Source: DASYSA01 sp036003885 | Lineage (GTDB): Bacteria; Acidobacteriota; Blastocatellia; UBA7656 | Reading direction: 5' to 3' | Assembly (NCBI GenBank): GCA_036003885.1 | Contig: DASYSA010000030.1 | Span: forward strand, 1-29,092 | Length of the DNA stretch: 29,092 bases | In this document: piece by piece, positions 14,747 through 21,996 of the stretch | Layout of the letters: each line of letters opens with the position of its first letter | Position numbering within the stretch: position 1 is the stretch's first letter | Program-made: the position numbers and the translations under genes | Notes under the pieces: generated by a model | The model's input: only the letters and a program-made list of their open reading frames with translations | The model's database searches: none | Told to the model about the DNA's origin: nothing

Positions 14747-15142
14747 ATGACCAAGCAGTCTCAGTCGCACGAACACCTCAGCAGGCGTGAACGCCAGATC
14801 ATGGATGTGATCTACAAGTTGGGACAGGCCACGGCCGCCGAAGTCCTTGAGGGCATGCCCAGCCCGCCAGGGTATTCGGCAGTGAGGGCAATGCTCCGTC
14901 TTCTGGAAGAGAAGGGGTACATCAAGCACGCTCAGGATGGACTTAGATATGTCTACTCTCCGACTCTTTCTCGGGAGCGCGCCCGGCAATCCGCCCTCAC
15001 ACAGATGCTTCAGACCTTCTTCGACGATTCTGCCGAAGAGGCTGTGGCCGCGCTTTTGAACATCTCTCGATCCAAGCTCTCTGATGAAGAGCTGAAACGG
15101 CTAGCCAAGCTCATCGATGACGCAAGAAAGGAAGGCCGCTGA
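14747..15142 (+). CDS. BlaI/MecI/CopY-family transcriptional repressor
   Basis: 131 residues from ATG 14747, with GGAAGGG 9 nt upstream; ATG 14738 is an alternative giving three more residues. A winged-helix domain (about 8-75) has the family hallmarks LSRRERQIMDVIY, AAEVLEGM, YSAVRAMLRLLEEKGYIKH and YVYSPTLS. The C-terminal dimerisation tail FFDDSAEEAVAALLN-ISRSKLSDEELKRL aligns with that of staphylococcal BlaI. There BlaR1 triggers cleavage at Asn101-Phe102; the matching bond here would be Asn105-Ile106. It should repress its own promoter through the two TGCTA palindromes. Its TGA overlaps the ATG of the M56 gene by one base (TGATG), so the two are translationally coupled. Confidence 0.9.
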   Translation: MTKQSQSHEHLSRRERQIMDVIYKLGQATAAEVLEGMPSPPGYSAVRAMLRLLEEKGYIKHAQDGLRYVYSPTLSRERARQSALTQMLQTFFDDSAEEAVAALLNISRSKLSDEELKRLAKLIDDARKEGR

Positions 15143-17613
15143 TGACACTCACATTCGAACCTACCTCACTTTCAAACAACTGGGCACCCTGGTTGGGTCT
15201 GTTGCTCGACTTCGCAATCAAGGGGACGGCTATCATCCTTGCAGCCGGCCTGTTGGTAGTCGGACTGCGGCGCGCCTCGGCAGCCACTCGTCATCTGGTA
15301 TTGAGCTTATCCATCGCCAGCCTGCTGGCCCTTCCCTTCCTCTACGTGTTGCTGCCGGCGTGGCAAATCTCGATATTCTCAACGCCCAGTGTTCAAGGCG
15401 ACCTCAGCTCATCAGCGCCCGTAACCGACACGGTCTCTACCGACACAATCTCTGTTGTCACAGCCGAAGCGGACACTCCTGCCCGCCACTCCGTTCAGAG
15501 TCGGAGCGCAGGTCACTCCGCACCGACAATGGTGGAAGCGTTTAGTCCGGCTGCTGCTTCGAAGGTCGGCGCAACCGAACTGGGCGAAAGCAGTCCCGAA
15601 GGGCCTCCGGCCTCCGTGAATTGGAGCGCTCTGTTGCTTGCAATTTGGCTGGTGGGAACATTCGGGGTTCTGGTCCGACTGTTGATCGGGACTGCTCGTG
15701 TTTGGTGGTTGACGCGAAACGCGGATCCGCTCACGGATGCGACCTGGGCCGATCTCGCGGAGAACCTTTCGAAGAACCTCGGATTGGATCAACCGGTCAG
15801 GTTACTCGAGAGCAAACGGGTTGCGATGCCCCTGACTTGTGGCGCTCTGAGACCGGCGGTGCTTATGCCTATGGACACCGTTGATTGGTCGCACAACCGC
15901 AGGCAGGTCGTACTGAAACACGAACTGGCGCACGTCAAACGCAAGGACTGTCTGACGCAGATGCTGGCCAACCTTGTGTGCGCGCTCTACTGGTTCAATC
16001 CGGCCGTTTGGCTTGCCGCCAGACAGCTTCGAATCGAACGCGAGCGCGCGTGTGACGACTGTGTGCTCGAATCGGGCACGAGGCCGTCTGAGTATGCCGA
16101 CCACCTGCTGGATCTCGCGCGATCCTTCGGAAGTGCCAGATGCTCGACCTTCGCCGCTGTAGCGATAGCAAAGCGATCTCAATTGGAAGGCCGGCTGCTC
16201 GCAATCCTTGACCCAAGCGTCAGCCGCCTCCGCCCCAATCGAGCCAAATCGCTACTCATCACAATCGCAGTTATTGGGGTCGCCCTGGCGCTCGGAGCTC
16301 TACGATTGACTGCCCGAGCGAACGACTCGGTTCGGTTCGAGACTCCTGCGTCAAATCCTCAACCCGCTCAAATACCAGGCGACTCCGGTCAGGTGGAGAA
16401 GATCCTGGCCCGCATGTCTGCGCAACCAGGCGGATCACCGCGGGCCGTCGACGGCGAAGTGAACCCACCTCAAGAAGCCGGGCAATCGGCTAATGAAGGC
16501 GAAATAGCCGTGACACCATTGGCCGGGGACGACAGTCCTTCACCCAGTCCTTCGCCCAGTCCTTCACCAGGTCCTTCGCCCGGCCCTGCTCTTGCACTTC
16601 AAGGCGAAAGCGAAAAGGCTCGCGCTATCGAAGCCTTGCGCAACGCGTTGAAAGACGAGGACGCTCAGGTTCGGCACCAGGCGTTGATGGCACTTGCACA
16701 CCTTCTTCACGACAAGTCGGCAGGAGAGGAGTTCAAGTCAGCGTTGAAGGACAAGGATCCCCAAATTAGGGCACAGGCAGCCTGGGCTCTCGGATTGAAT
16801 GGTGATGACAGCGCAATAGCGTTGCTGGTCACGGCTTTGACAGATGAGAGCAGTCACGTTCGTTCACAAGCAGCCTGGGCGCTGGGTCTGAAGGGCGACA
16901 AGAGCGCTGTTGAACCATTGATCGCTGCACTGAAAGACGCGGACGAGAATGTTCGCTCGCAGGCGGCCTGGGCGCTCGGCCTGAGGGCAGACAGTCGCGC
17001 CACACAAGCTCTGGCAGCCGCGCTCAAGGACCAGAGTAGCCACGTCCGTGCACAGGCGGCCTGGGCACTCGGACTCAAGGGGGATAAGAGCGCTGTTGAA
17101 CCGTTGATGGCAGCGTTGAAAGACCAGGACGACGATGTGCGCTCACAGGCTGCATGGGCGCTCGGCCTTAAGGGAGACAGTCGCGCTGCCGAGGGTCTAA
17201 TGGCCGCGCTCACCGACCAGAGCAATCAAGTCCGGGCGCAGGCGGCATGGTCGCTTGGAATGAAGGGAGATCGTCGAGCGGCGGACGCCTTGAGCGCGGC
17301 GATGAAGGACGCGGACCAACATGTCCGCCGGCAGGCGGCATGGGCGCTCGGCATGATCCTGATGAGATCCGGCGAGGCCAGGGGCGCCGATAACGAAAAG
17401 GACAATGATAACGACAATGATAACGACAACGATGGAACGAATGTCAGCGCTGCCGCAAACGTCCATGTTACGGCTGCGACCGCGGCTCGCATTAAGCGGA
17501 AAGTGACTGCGACTACGCGCGCTCGCATTGTCACCGGCGTCGCGACGGATGTCACGACCACAACCAGCGTCCGCGTGCCACGCAAGAGCGTCCGCACCGA
17601 TCCGCCTAAGTAA
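15142..17613 (+). CDS. BlaR1-like M56 metallopeptidase fused to eight HEAT repeats
   Basis: 823 residues. Membrane segments are at about 17-42, 51-74, 161-183 and 370-390. Between the third and fourth lies the gluzincin site HELAH (His260, Glu261, His264), with downstream acidic residues in RIERERACDDCV (Glu299-Asp306) as the third ligand. This matches the cytosolic protease loop of BlaR1/MecR1. After the last membrane segment comes a linker with a Pro-Ser run (about 465-482). Eight 31-residue HEAT repeats (about 491-738) follow, with the consensus VRSQAAWALGLKGD. The tail is acidic Asp-Asn, then Thr/Val/Arg-rich (742-823). By BlaR1 topology the HEAT domain would be periplasmic, in the place of the penicillin-binding sensor. 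The protein probably senses a signal and inactivates the upstream BlaI repressor. The ligand is unknown. Confidence 0.85.
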   Translation: MTLTFEPTSLSNNWAPWLGLLLDFAIKGTAIILAAGLLVVGLRRASAATRHLVLSLSIASLLALPFLYVLLPAWQISIFSTPSVQGDLSSSAPVTDTVSTDTISVVTAEADTPARHSVQSRSAGHSAPTMVEAFSPAAASKVGATELGESSPEGPPASVNWSALLLAIWLVGTFGVLVRLLIGTARVWWLTRNADPLTDATWADLAENLSKNLGLDQPVRLLESKRVAMPLTCGALRPAVLMPMDTVDWSHNRRQVVLKHELAHVKRKDCLTQMLANLVCALYWFNPAVWLAARQLRIERERACDDCVLESGTRPSEYADHLLDLARSFGSARCSTFAAVAIAKRSQLEGRLLAILDPSVSRLRPNRAKSLLITIAVIGVALALGALRLTARANDSVRFETPASNPQPAQIPGDSGQVEKILARMSAQPGGSPRAVDGEVNPPQEAGQSANEGEIAVTPLAGDDSPSPSPSPSPSPGPSPGPALALQGESEKARAIEALRNALKDEDAQVRHQALMALAHLLHDKSAGEEFKSALKDKDPQIRAQAAWALGLNGDDSAIALLVTALTDESSHVRSQAAWALGLKGDKSAVEPLIAALKDADENVRSQAAWALGLRADSRATQALAAALKDQSSHVRAQAAWALGLKGDKSAVEPLMAALKDQDDDVRSQAAWALGLKGDSRAAEGLMAALTDQSNQVRAQAAWSLGMKGDRRAADALSAAMKDADQHVRRQAAWALGMILMRSGEARGADNEKDNDNDNDNDNDGTNVSAAANVHVTAATAARIKRKVTATTRARIVTGVATDVTTTTSVRVPRKSVRTDPPK
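16534..16587 (+). repeat. 12-bp minisatellite encoding a Pro-Ser linker
   Basis: Tandem copies of a CCCAGTCCTTCG-like 12-mer within the M56 gene encode repeated PSPS units. They form a flexible linker between the last membrane segment region and the HEAT array. Length variation between strains is likely. Confidence 0.7.
16612..17360 (+). repeat. 93-bp direct repeats encoding HEAT units
   Basis: Eight tandem 93-bp units, each encoding 31 residues ending in AAWALGLKG or a variant. The same unit recurs in the next gene (about 18201-18770), and the last units of both genes end in the shared WALGMILMR. This points to a gene-internal amplification and a duplication between the two genes. Confidence 0.8.
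17401..17433 (+). repeat. Microsatellite encoding an Asp-Asn run
   Basis: GACAATGATAAC is repeated about 2.75 times, encoding alternating Asp and Asn just after the HEAT array. It is a slippage-prone site in the M56 gene tail. Confidence 0.65.
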
Positions 17614-17717
17614 CACCCACTTCTCGACAGCGCGAGCCGGCAGGCATTTTCGCCTCGCAGGCCGCCTTGAATAACTCTCAATATAGTCGCCTGCCGCAGG
17701 GCAGGGAGGAGTCTTGT

Positions 17718-18818
17718 ATGAAAAAACTCGTAATGACTGCTACTCTGACTCTGATTGGCTCTTTGTCGGCGGCCTTGTATGCCTCGACAGTTGCCGGGTC
17801 GCGCATAACTCCGCCCACAATCCCGGTGGATCAACGCGAGAAGAGCGACGTGCAGGTCGATCTGACGGAAAAGATCCGCGCCCTCGACTCCGCGGATCCA
17901 AGGGTGAGAGCGGCTGCAGCCTGTGCGTTGCGGTCGGCCGGCAAGAGTGCGGCAGCCGCGATTCCCGCGCTCGTGAAAATGCTCGCAGACGATACTCCAG
18001 TCGGATCGATCGATTGCGAAAGAGAGGGATCGTGGAGGCGCGGGGATGGCAACGTCGAAGACAACTCTCCAGGCAAACAAGCAGCCCTTGCGCTCGCGGA
18101 GATAGGCGACGAGGCGATCGAGCCGCTGATCAACAACCTGCGACAGCCGGACTTGCATGCGCGAAAGAATTCGGCCTTCGCACTCGGCTTGATAAAGAAC
18201 CCTCACACGGTCGAGCCTCTTATCGACTCGCTCCGAGATGCAAGCTGGCAAGTAAGAAGCCAGGCTGCGTGGGGGCTTGGGTTGAAGCACGACCAGCGAG
18301 TCGTGGAGCCTCTTGTTACCGCGCTCAAGGATGGAGACTGGCAAGTGCGCGAGCAGGCGTCGTGGGCGTTGGGACTTCAGGGCGACAAGCGCTCGGTGGA
18401 ACCGCTCAGCACAGCTTTGACCGACGTCAACGATCAGGTTCGCTCACAGGCAGCATGGGCCCTGGGACTGAAGGGCGATAGCAACTCCGTCGAGCCTCTC
18501 ATGTCTGCACTCCGCGATCAGAGCGCAAGGGTGCGCAGTCAGGCGGCGTGGGCGTTGGGTTTGAAGGGTGATAAGAGAGCCGTCGACTCTCTGACGGGCG
18601 CACTGAAGGATGGCGATGCGAATGTTCGAAGCCAGGCGGCCTGGGCGCTTGGACTAAAAGGCGACCACCGGGCAGTCGAAGCTCTCAACGCCGCGATGAA
18701 GGATGACGATAAGCAGGTGCGAAGACAAGCGACCTGGGCGCTTGGGATGATACTGATGAGAGACCCTCGCGCTGCGGACTCCAAGATAGACATCAAACTG
18801 AATAAGGATGGGAATTGA
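17718..18818 (+). CDS. Secreted HEAT-repeat protein
   Basis: 366 residues from ATG 17718, with a GGAGGAG ribosome site 6 nt upstream. A signal peptide covers about 1-27 (KKLVMTATLTLIGSLSAALY). A divergent HEAT unit (about 50-92) is followed by an insert with two cysteine-free charged stretches. From about 122 come further HEAT units, of which six (about 162-347) are 31 residues long with the same SQAAWALGLKGD consensus as the M56 protein upstream. The C-terminus is short and polar (DIKLNKDGN). It lies 104 nt after the M56 gene on the same strand. Both HEAT arrays should face the periplasm, so a HEAT-HEAT contact or a decoy role is possible; this is inference. No enzymatic motif is seen. Confidence 0.82.
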   Translation: MKKLVMTATLTLIGSLSAALYASTVAGSRITPPTIPVDQREKSDVQVDLTEKIRALDSADPRVRAAAACALRSAGKSAAAAIPALVKMLADDTPVGSIDCEREGSWRRGDGNVEDNSPGKQAALALAEIGDEAIEPLINNLRQPDLHARKNSAFALGLIKNPHTVEPLIDSLRDASWQVRSQAAWGLGLKHDQRVVEPLVTALKDGDWQVREQASWALGLQGDKRSVEPLSTALTDVNDQVRSQAAWALGLKGDSNSVEPLMSALRDQSARVRSQAAWALGLKGDKRAVDSLTGALKDGDANVRSQAAWALGLKGDHRAVEALNAAMKDDDKQVRRQATWALGMILMRDPRAADSKIDIKLNKDGN

Positions 18819-18824
18819 GAAGGG

Positions 18825-18981
18825 CTGAGTCCTGAGTCCTGAGTGCTGAGTGCTGAGTTCTGAGTGCTGAGTGCTGAGTGGTTCGGTCCAAGAGGCGCGG
18901 AATGCTTGTGGATAGCGGTCGCTTGAGTTGCCCCACTCAGCACTCAGCACTCAGGACTCAGCACTCAGGACTCAGCACTCC
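18825..18981. repeat. Heptad inverted repeat (CTGAGTG units)
   Basis: The left arm is eight exact heptads CTGAGTS (18825-18880). The right arm is at least six complementary heptads (CACTCAG or GACTCAG, 18934-18975) plus a partial one. The spacer is 53 bp. It begins 6 nt after the stop of the HEAT gene, and its right end abuts the 5' end of the probable 6S RNA. Confidence 0.87.
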
Positions 18982-19130
18982 CCACAGTGTCGATAGCGCA
19001 CAGCCAGGTCCCACAACCGAACAACGACGCACCGCGCGGTTGCATCGTCGGGACCAATAAGGGCCTTAAACGGTGCGTTTGAGCGTCCTCTTCCGGTGTG
19101 GCACACCGATTGGTAGTTATGTGTGGGGTA
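18978..19130 (+). ncRNA. ssrS: Probable 6S RNA
   Basis: About 150 nt with the 6S layout. The closing stem is CCCCACA (18980-18986) with TGTGGGG (19122-19128). The apical stem is CGCACCG (19028-19034) with CGGTGCG (19071-19077), immediately preceded by GGGCCTTAAA. The 3'-side bubble hairpin is CGGTGT-GGC-ACACCG (about 19094-19108). E. coli 6S has the same order: CCAG-TCCC near the 5' side, GCCTTAAAACTGCG on the 3' arm of the apical stem, then a small hairpin. 6S RNA mimics an open promoter and binds the sigma70 holoenzyme. Ends are approximate, and no promoter was recognised. A GGTCCC/GGGACC pairing (19007-19012 with 19050-19055) is an alternative fold. Confidence 0.62.
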
Positions 19131-19156
19131 GCAAGAAACCTTTTGACGTTACTCGA

Positions 19157-19209
19157 CACTTACTGCCGAGCGAAGAATCTGACCGGTTCTGTCGCTTTGT
19201 GAGTAAGTG
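19157..19209 (+). other. Long RNA hairpin between the 6S RNA and the terminator
   Basis: CACTTACT (19157-19164) pairs with AGTAAGTG (19202-19209). Inside it, AGCGA and GAA pair with TTC and TCGCT. It could be part of a 6S precursor or of a second small RNA ending at the terminator at 19232-19263. Confidence 0.5.
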
Positions 19210-19231
19210 GTGACCCTCCTCTTAATGAATC

Positions 19232-19263
19232 GGTGCGCTCGCGACGGGCGCACCTCTTTTTTT
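19232..19263 (+). terminator. Strong intrinsic terminator
   Basis: Perfect 7-bp GC stem GGTGCGC (19232-19238) / GCGCACC (19248-19254), 9-nt loop, then TCTTTTTTT. There is no coding gene just upstream, which supports a transcribed non-coding RNA before it. The remaining bases to 19456 hold nothing recognisable apart from a small GGAGG/CCTCC hairpin at 19411-19425. Confidence 0.85.
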
Positions 19264-19456
19264 GCGGTTCCCTCGAAGGACAACTTCACTGTTGGCTGAT
19301 GCAGCCAGATCGATTCCTTTTCTCGTCCTGGGGTCTTGTTGTTTGTGATCCGCTTCTAAGTCGCCCGCATGCCGGCGTCAATCGGGAAACGCGCAACGAT
19401 GAACGAAAAAGGAGGAATGCCCTCCACCGGAGCTTTAAACAAACAGATGCGGCCAC

Positions 19457-19462
19457 TATAAT
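19457..19462 (+). promoter_or_regulatory. -10 box of a leaderless transcript
   Basis: A perfect TATAAT ends 6 nt before the ATG of the HDAC-family gene, so transcription should begin at or next to the A of the start codon. No ribosome site lies between them. The -35 region is weak (CTTTAA about 18 bp upstream). Confidence 0.6.
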
Positions 19463-19468
19463 CCGGCT

Positions 19469-20404
19469 ATGACTACTGCTTTGATCTATGACCCCGCGTA
19501 TCTGAAACACGACACAGGCCGCCATCCCGAAAGCCCGCTCCGACTGAAGGCCATACTCGCAGCACTGGAAGGCGATGAATTGTTATGGGCGCGGGCGAAG
19601 AAGCTTCAACCTATTGCTGCGTCTGATGAGGACATCACTCGGTGTCATAGCGCCCGCCTCGTAAAGCAGCTCAAAAGCCTTTGTGAACGCGGGGTCGCGT
19701 TCGTCGATCTGGATACAGCCTTGAGCAGCGACTCCTTCGAAGTCGCGCGATTAGCGGCGGGTGCTGCAATCACTGCGGTCGATCAAGTCTTCAGCGGCGA
19801 GGCCGACAACGCTTTCGCATTCGTCCGGCCTCCCGGACATCATGCTACAGCCAACCGTGCGATGGGCTTCTGCCTGCTGAACAACGCCGCAATCGGCGCT
19901 CGATACGCACAGGCACGGTACGGAGCCGAGCGGGTGTTGATAATCGATTGGGACGTACACCACGGGAACGGAACCCAGGACATCTTCTATAAGGATGGGT
20001 CGGTCTTTTACTTCTCCACTCACCAGTACCCGTACTATCCGGGCACCGGGGCATCGACGGAGAGAGGCGAAGGCGAGGGCGAGGGCACAACTCTCAACAT
20101 ACCGCTGGCGGCTGGGAGTTCGGCGCGATCTCATCGGCAGGCCTTCACCGAAGCTTTGAAAGTGATTGAACGTGATTTCCCGCCCGACCTCATCATCATT
20201 TCGGCGGGATTCGATTCGAGACGTGGAGACCCGCTTGGCGGCTTGATGCTCGAGGACAGCGACTTCCGGGAGATGACCAAGGAAGTGATGGACATAGCCG
20301 AGCGATTTGCCACCGGGCGCGTGGTATCAATGCTCGAAGGCGGCTACAACCTTGAGACGCTGGGAGAGACCGTGAGAACACACGTGACCGCGCTCACGTC
20401 TTAG
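19469..20404 (+). CDS. Histone deacetylase / acetoin-utilisation AcuC-family amidohydrolase
   Basis: 311 residues. All class II HDAC-like motifs are present: RPPGHHA (His124, His125), the zinc site DWDVHHGNGTQ (Asp162, His164), SAGFDSRRGDPLGG (Asp249) and the final EGGYN. The opening YDPAYLKHDTGRHPESPLRL is typical of bacterial members. It is a zinc-dependent deacetylase that may act on acetyl-lysine of proteins, acetylpolyamines or similar amides. It is cytosolic and complete. The transcript is probably leaderless (see the TATAAT box). Its 3' end overlaps that of the convergent glycosyltransferase gene by 11 bases. Confidence 0.92.
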   Translation: MTTALIYDPAYLKHDTGRHPESPLRLKAILAALEGDELLWARAKKLQPIAASDEDITRCHSARLVKQLKSLCERGVAFVDLDTALSSDSFEVARLAAGAAITAVDQVFSGEADNAFAFVRPPGHHATANRAMGFCLLNNAAIGARYAQARYGAERVLIIDWDVHHGNGTQDIFYKDGSVFYFSTHQYPYYPGTGASTERGEGEGEGTTLNIPLAAGSSARSHRQAFTEALKVIERDFPPDLIIISAGFDSRRGDPLGGLMLEDSDFREMTKEVMDIAERFATGRVVSMLEGGYNLETLGETVRTHVTALTS

Positions 20405-21878
20405 ACGGCTGAGAGGAAAGTGCTTTCCTCAAGCCATTCCAAAGGAATGTGAGTATCAGCGCCCAAACGACCGCCGCAAAGACAAACAGGAAATAGTGCA
20501 TGGGTAACCCATAACGAAACTCAGTGTGCATGAAAGACTGAAACAATAGATGGTAGAGGGGCACGATCAAGAGAAACAGACTCCTGCGCCAACTTACCAG
20601 AAACATCAAAGCCATTCCGAGCAGTATGAAGCCGAGCATCGTCTCTTTTACGATTCGCTGAACCGCCCTGATCGGCAATCGAAGCCACGACAGCTTCTCT
20701 CCAATGAGACTGGGCGGCGCCCCAGTGAGCGACTGCCACGCTTCACGGGTCTGGGCGCGTGATTCAGCAGCCGCATCCGTTTTCCTTCCGTAAACCAGAG
20801 GCGCATGTGCGGAGTACTTAAGCATCTCTCCCATGCGATCGAGCATCACCCCGGCATACCATACAGGATGGTCACGGATGATCCTGAGGCTCTTCTTGAT
20901 TCGGTCGCGATCGCGCTCTATGCCGTCCGGCGACGACCAGTCCTTTCCATACTCCGGATTGCCATAAATAGTGGCTTCCTGGCGCGCGACTTCGTTATCG
21001 TCGGGCACGGCTCCGAATCGATCGCCACTCGCATCGGCTATGCCAACCCATAACACGAGACCCATCTGGATGTTTATTGGCACGAAGTGGCCATACCGCA
21101 AATAGTTCTTAATTGTAATCGGCGCTATCACAAGGAAAGAGACCAGCGACATCGCGATCGCACGCCGCACTACTTGCCAGCGCCTGGTCGATGTGATCGC
21201 TAACATTGCGATCACAAACACTCCGAACAGCAGCGTGAGAGATCTCAGCCATGCTGAAAGGCCGATCATCGCACCGGCCAGCAGATACAGCCAATACGAG
21301 TATGGAGCACGCCTGGCAATAACCAGAAGGTAGACTGCTGCGAGTAAGAACAGAGCACTGATCGAATCGGGGAGGATCCAGTTGGACATGTGCGACAAGT
21401 GATGCGACACAGCGGAAAGCAGCCCTGATATCGCTCCGACTCGCCAACTCAGGAGGTTGCCGGCGATCAGAAATATCAAGATTGGCGAGATTGAATTAAG
21501 CGCGTTCTGAACGAGTTGCACCCTAAAGTAATCTCTTCCAAAGAGTGAGTAGATGGCGCTGAGATAGATGGGATAACCCGGCGCTCGGGCAAGCGGGGCG
21601 GTCTTTCGAGGATCGTCGTAGCTGGGGCCCAGCAACCCTTCTCCCTGCAAGATGGAAGACGCAACCGTATCGTAAGCATCAGCGACCGATCCCAGCGGCT
21701 CTTCTGACGTGTACATGACCGGCGCCAGATCAACTGCATGTAGCGACTTTGTCGCAAAAGAGATCAGGAAGATTGCTATCGCAACGAGTATCTTCGTCTT
21801 CCGGCGCATCCGGCGGCCAGCAGACAGCTCGGAGGCGAACCAGCGACGATAACTCGACATTCTCGTAGGTAGCTTCAT
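20394..21878 (-). CDS. GT-C fold glycosyltransferase (GT39/ArnT-like), multi-pass membrane protein
   Basis: 494 residues from ATG 21878. Longer in-frame starts (up to 21971) would encode repeat-derived sequence and are rejected. ATG 21860 is also possible, and no strong ribosome site marks any of them. About ten or more hydrophobic segments are visible, for example ILVAIAIFLISFATKSLHAV and MLGFILLGMALMFLVSWR. The loop after the first segment, with SEEPLGSVADAYDTVA, is where GT-C enzymes carry their catalytic acid. The APGYPIYLSAIYSLFGRDY region is typical of GT39/PMT_2 proteins. It should transfer a sugar from a polyprenyl-phosphate donor to a lipid or protein outside the cytosol. Acceptor unknown. 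Confidence 0.78.
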   Translation of the reverse strand: MKLPTRMSSYRRWFASELSAGRRMRRKTKILVAIAIFLISFATKSLHAVDLAPVMYTSEEPLGSVADAYDTVASSILQGEGLLGPSYDDPRKTAPLARAPGYPIYLSAIYSLFGRDYFRVQLVQNALNSISPILIFLIAGNLLSWRVGAISGLLSAVSHHLSHMSNWILPDSISALFLLAAVYLLVIARRAPYSYWLYLLAGAMIGLSAWLRSLTLLFGVFVIAMLAITSTRRWQVVRRAIAMSLVSFLVIAPITIKNYLRYGHFVPINIQMGLVLWVGIADASGDRFGAVPDDNEVARQEATIYGNPEYGKDWSSPDGIERDRDRIKKSLRIIRDHPVWYAGVMLDRMGEMLKYSAHAPLVYGRKTDAAAESRAQTREAWQSLTGAPPSLIGEKLSWLRLPIRAVQRIVKETMLGFILLGMALMFLVSWRRSLFLLIVPLYHLLFQSFMHTEFRYGLPMHYFLFVFAAVVWALILTFLWNGLRKALSSQPSKT

Positions 21879-21879
21879 G

Positions 21880-21996
21880 CGTGATGCGTGGTTCGTGATC
21901 CGTGATGCGTGCTTCGTGATGCGTGATTCGTGATTCATGATTCGTGACGCTCTTCGCCCGATCCGAGTCACACGTCACGAATCACGAATCACGCGT
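21880..21996. repeat. Heptad inverted repeat (CGTGATT units) supplying a stop codon
   Basis: Ten consecutive heptads of the CGTGATK type at 21880-21949. The complementary arm CACACGT, CACGAAT, CACGAAT, CACGCGT is at 21969-21996. The right arm encodes the last four residues (TRDS) and the TGA stop of the exonuclease gene. The left arm ends right at the ATG of the glycosyltransferase gene. Confidence 0.85.

Noticed and set aside
17226..18344. Long open minus-strand frame (372 codons) spanning the two HEAT genes
   Set aside because: It is antisense to the HEAT repeats and runs across the gap between them. Its composition mirrors the 93-bp repeats, and there is no ribosome site.
18825..18981. 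CRISPR array
   Set aside because: Units are 7 bp without spacers and the two arms are inverted; no cas gene is present.
19417..19461. 14-codon frame after AAAGGAGG, ending in the TATAAT box
   Set aside because: The Shine-Dalgarno is only about 1 nt from the ATG, too close to work, and GGAGG pairs with CCTCC; a chance frame is more likely.
21879..21971. N-terminal extension of the glycosyltransferase
   Set aside because: Encodes repeated SRITNHA-like peptide from the heptad array, not protein-like sequence.
3968..21996. MITE or IS-derived repeats
   Set aside because: No shared terminal sequence, no target-site duplications and no transposase; unit sequences differ between all elements.
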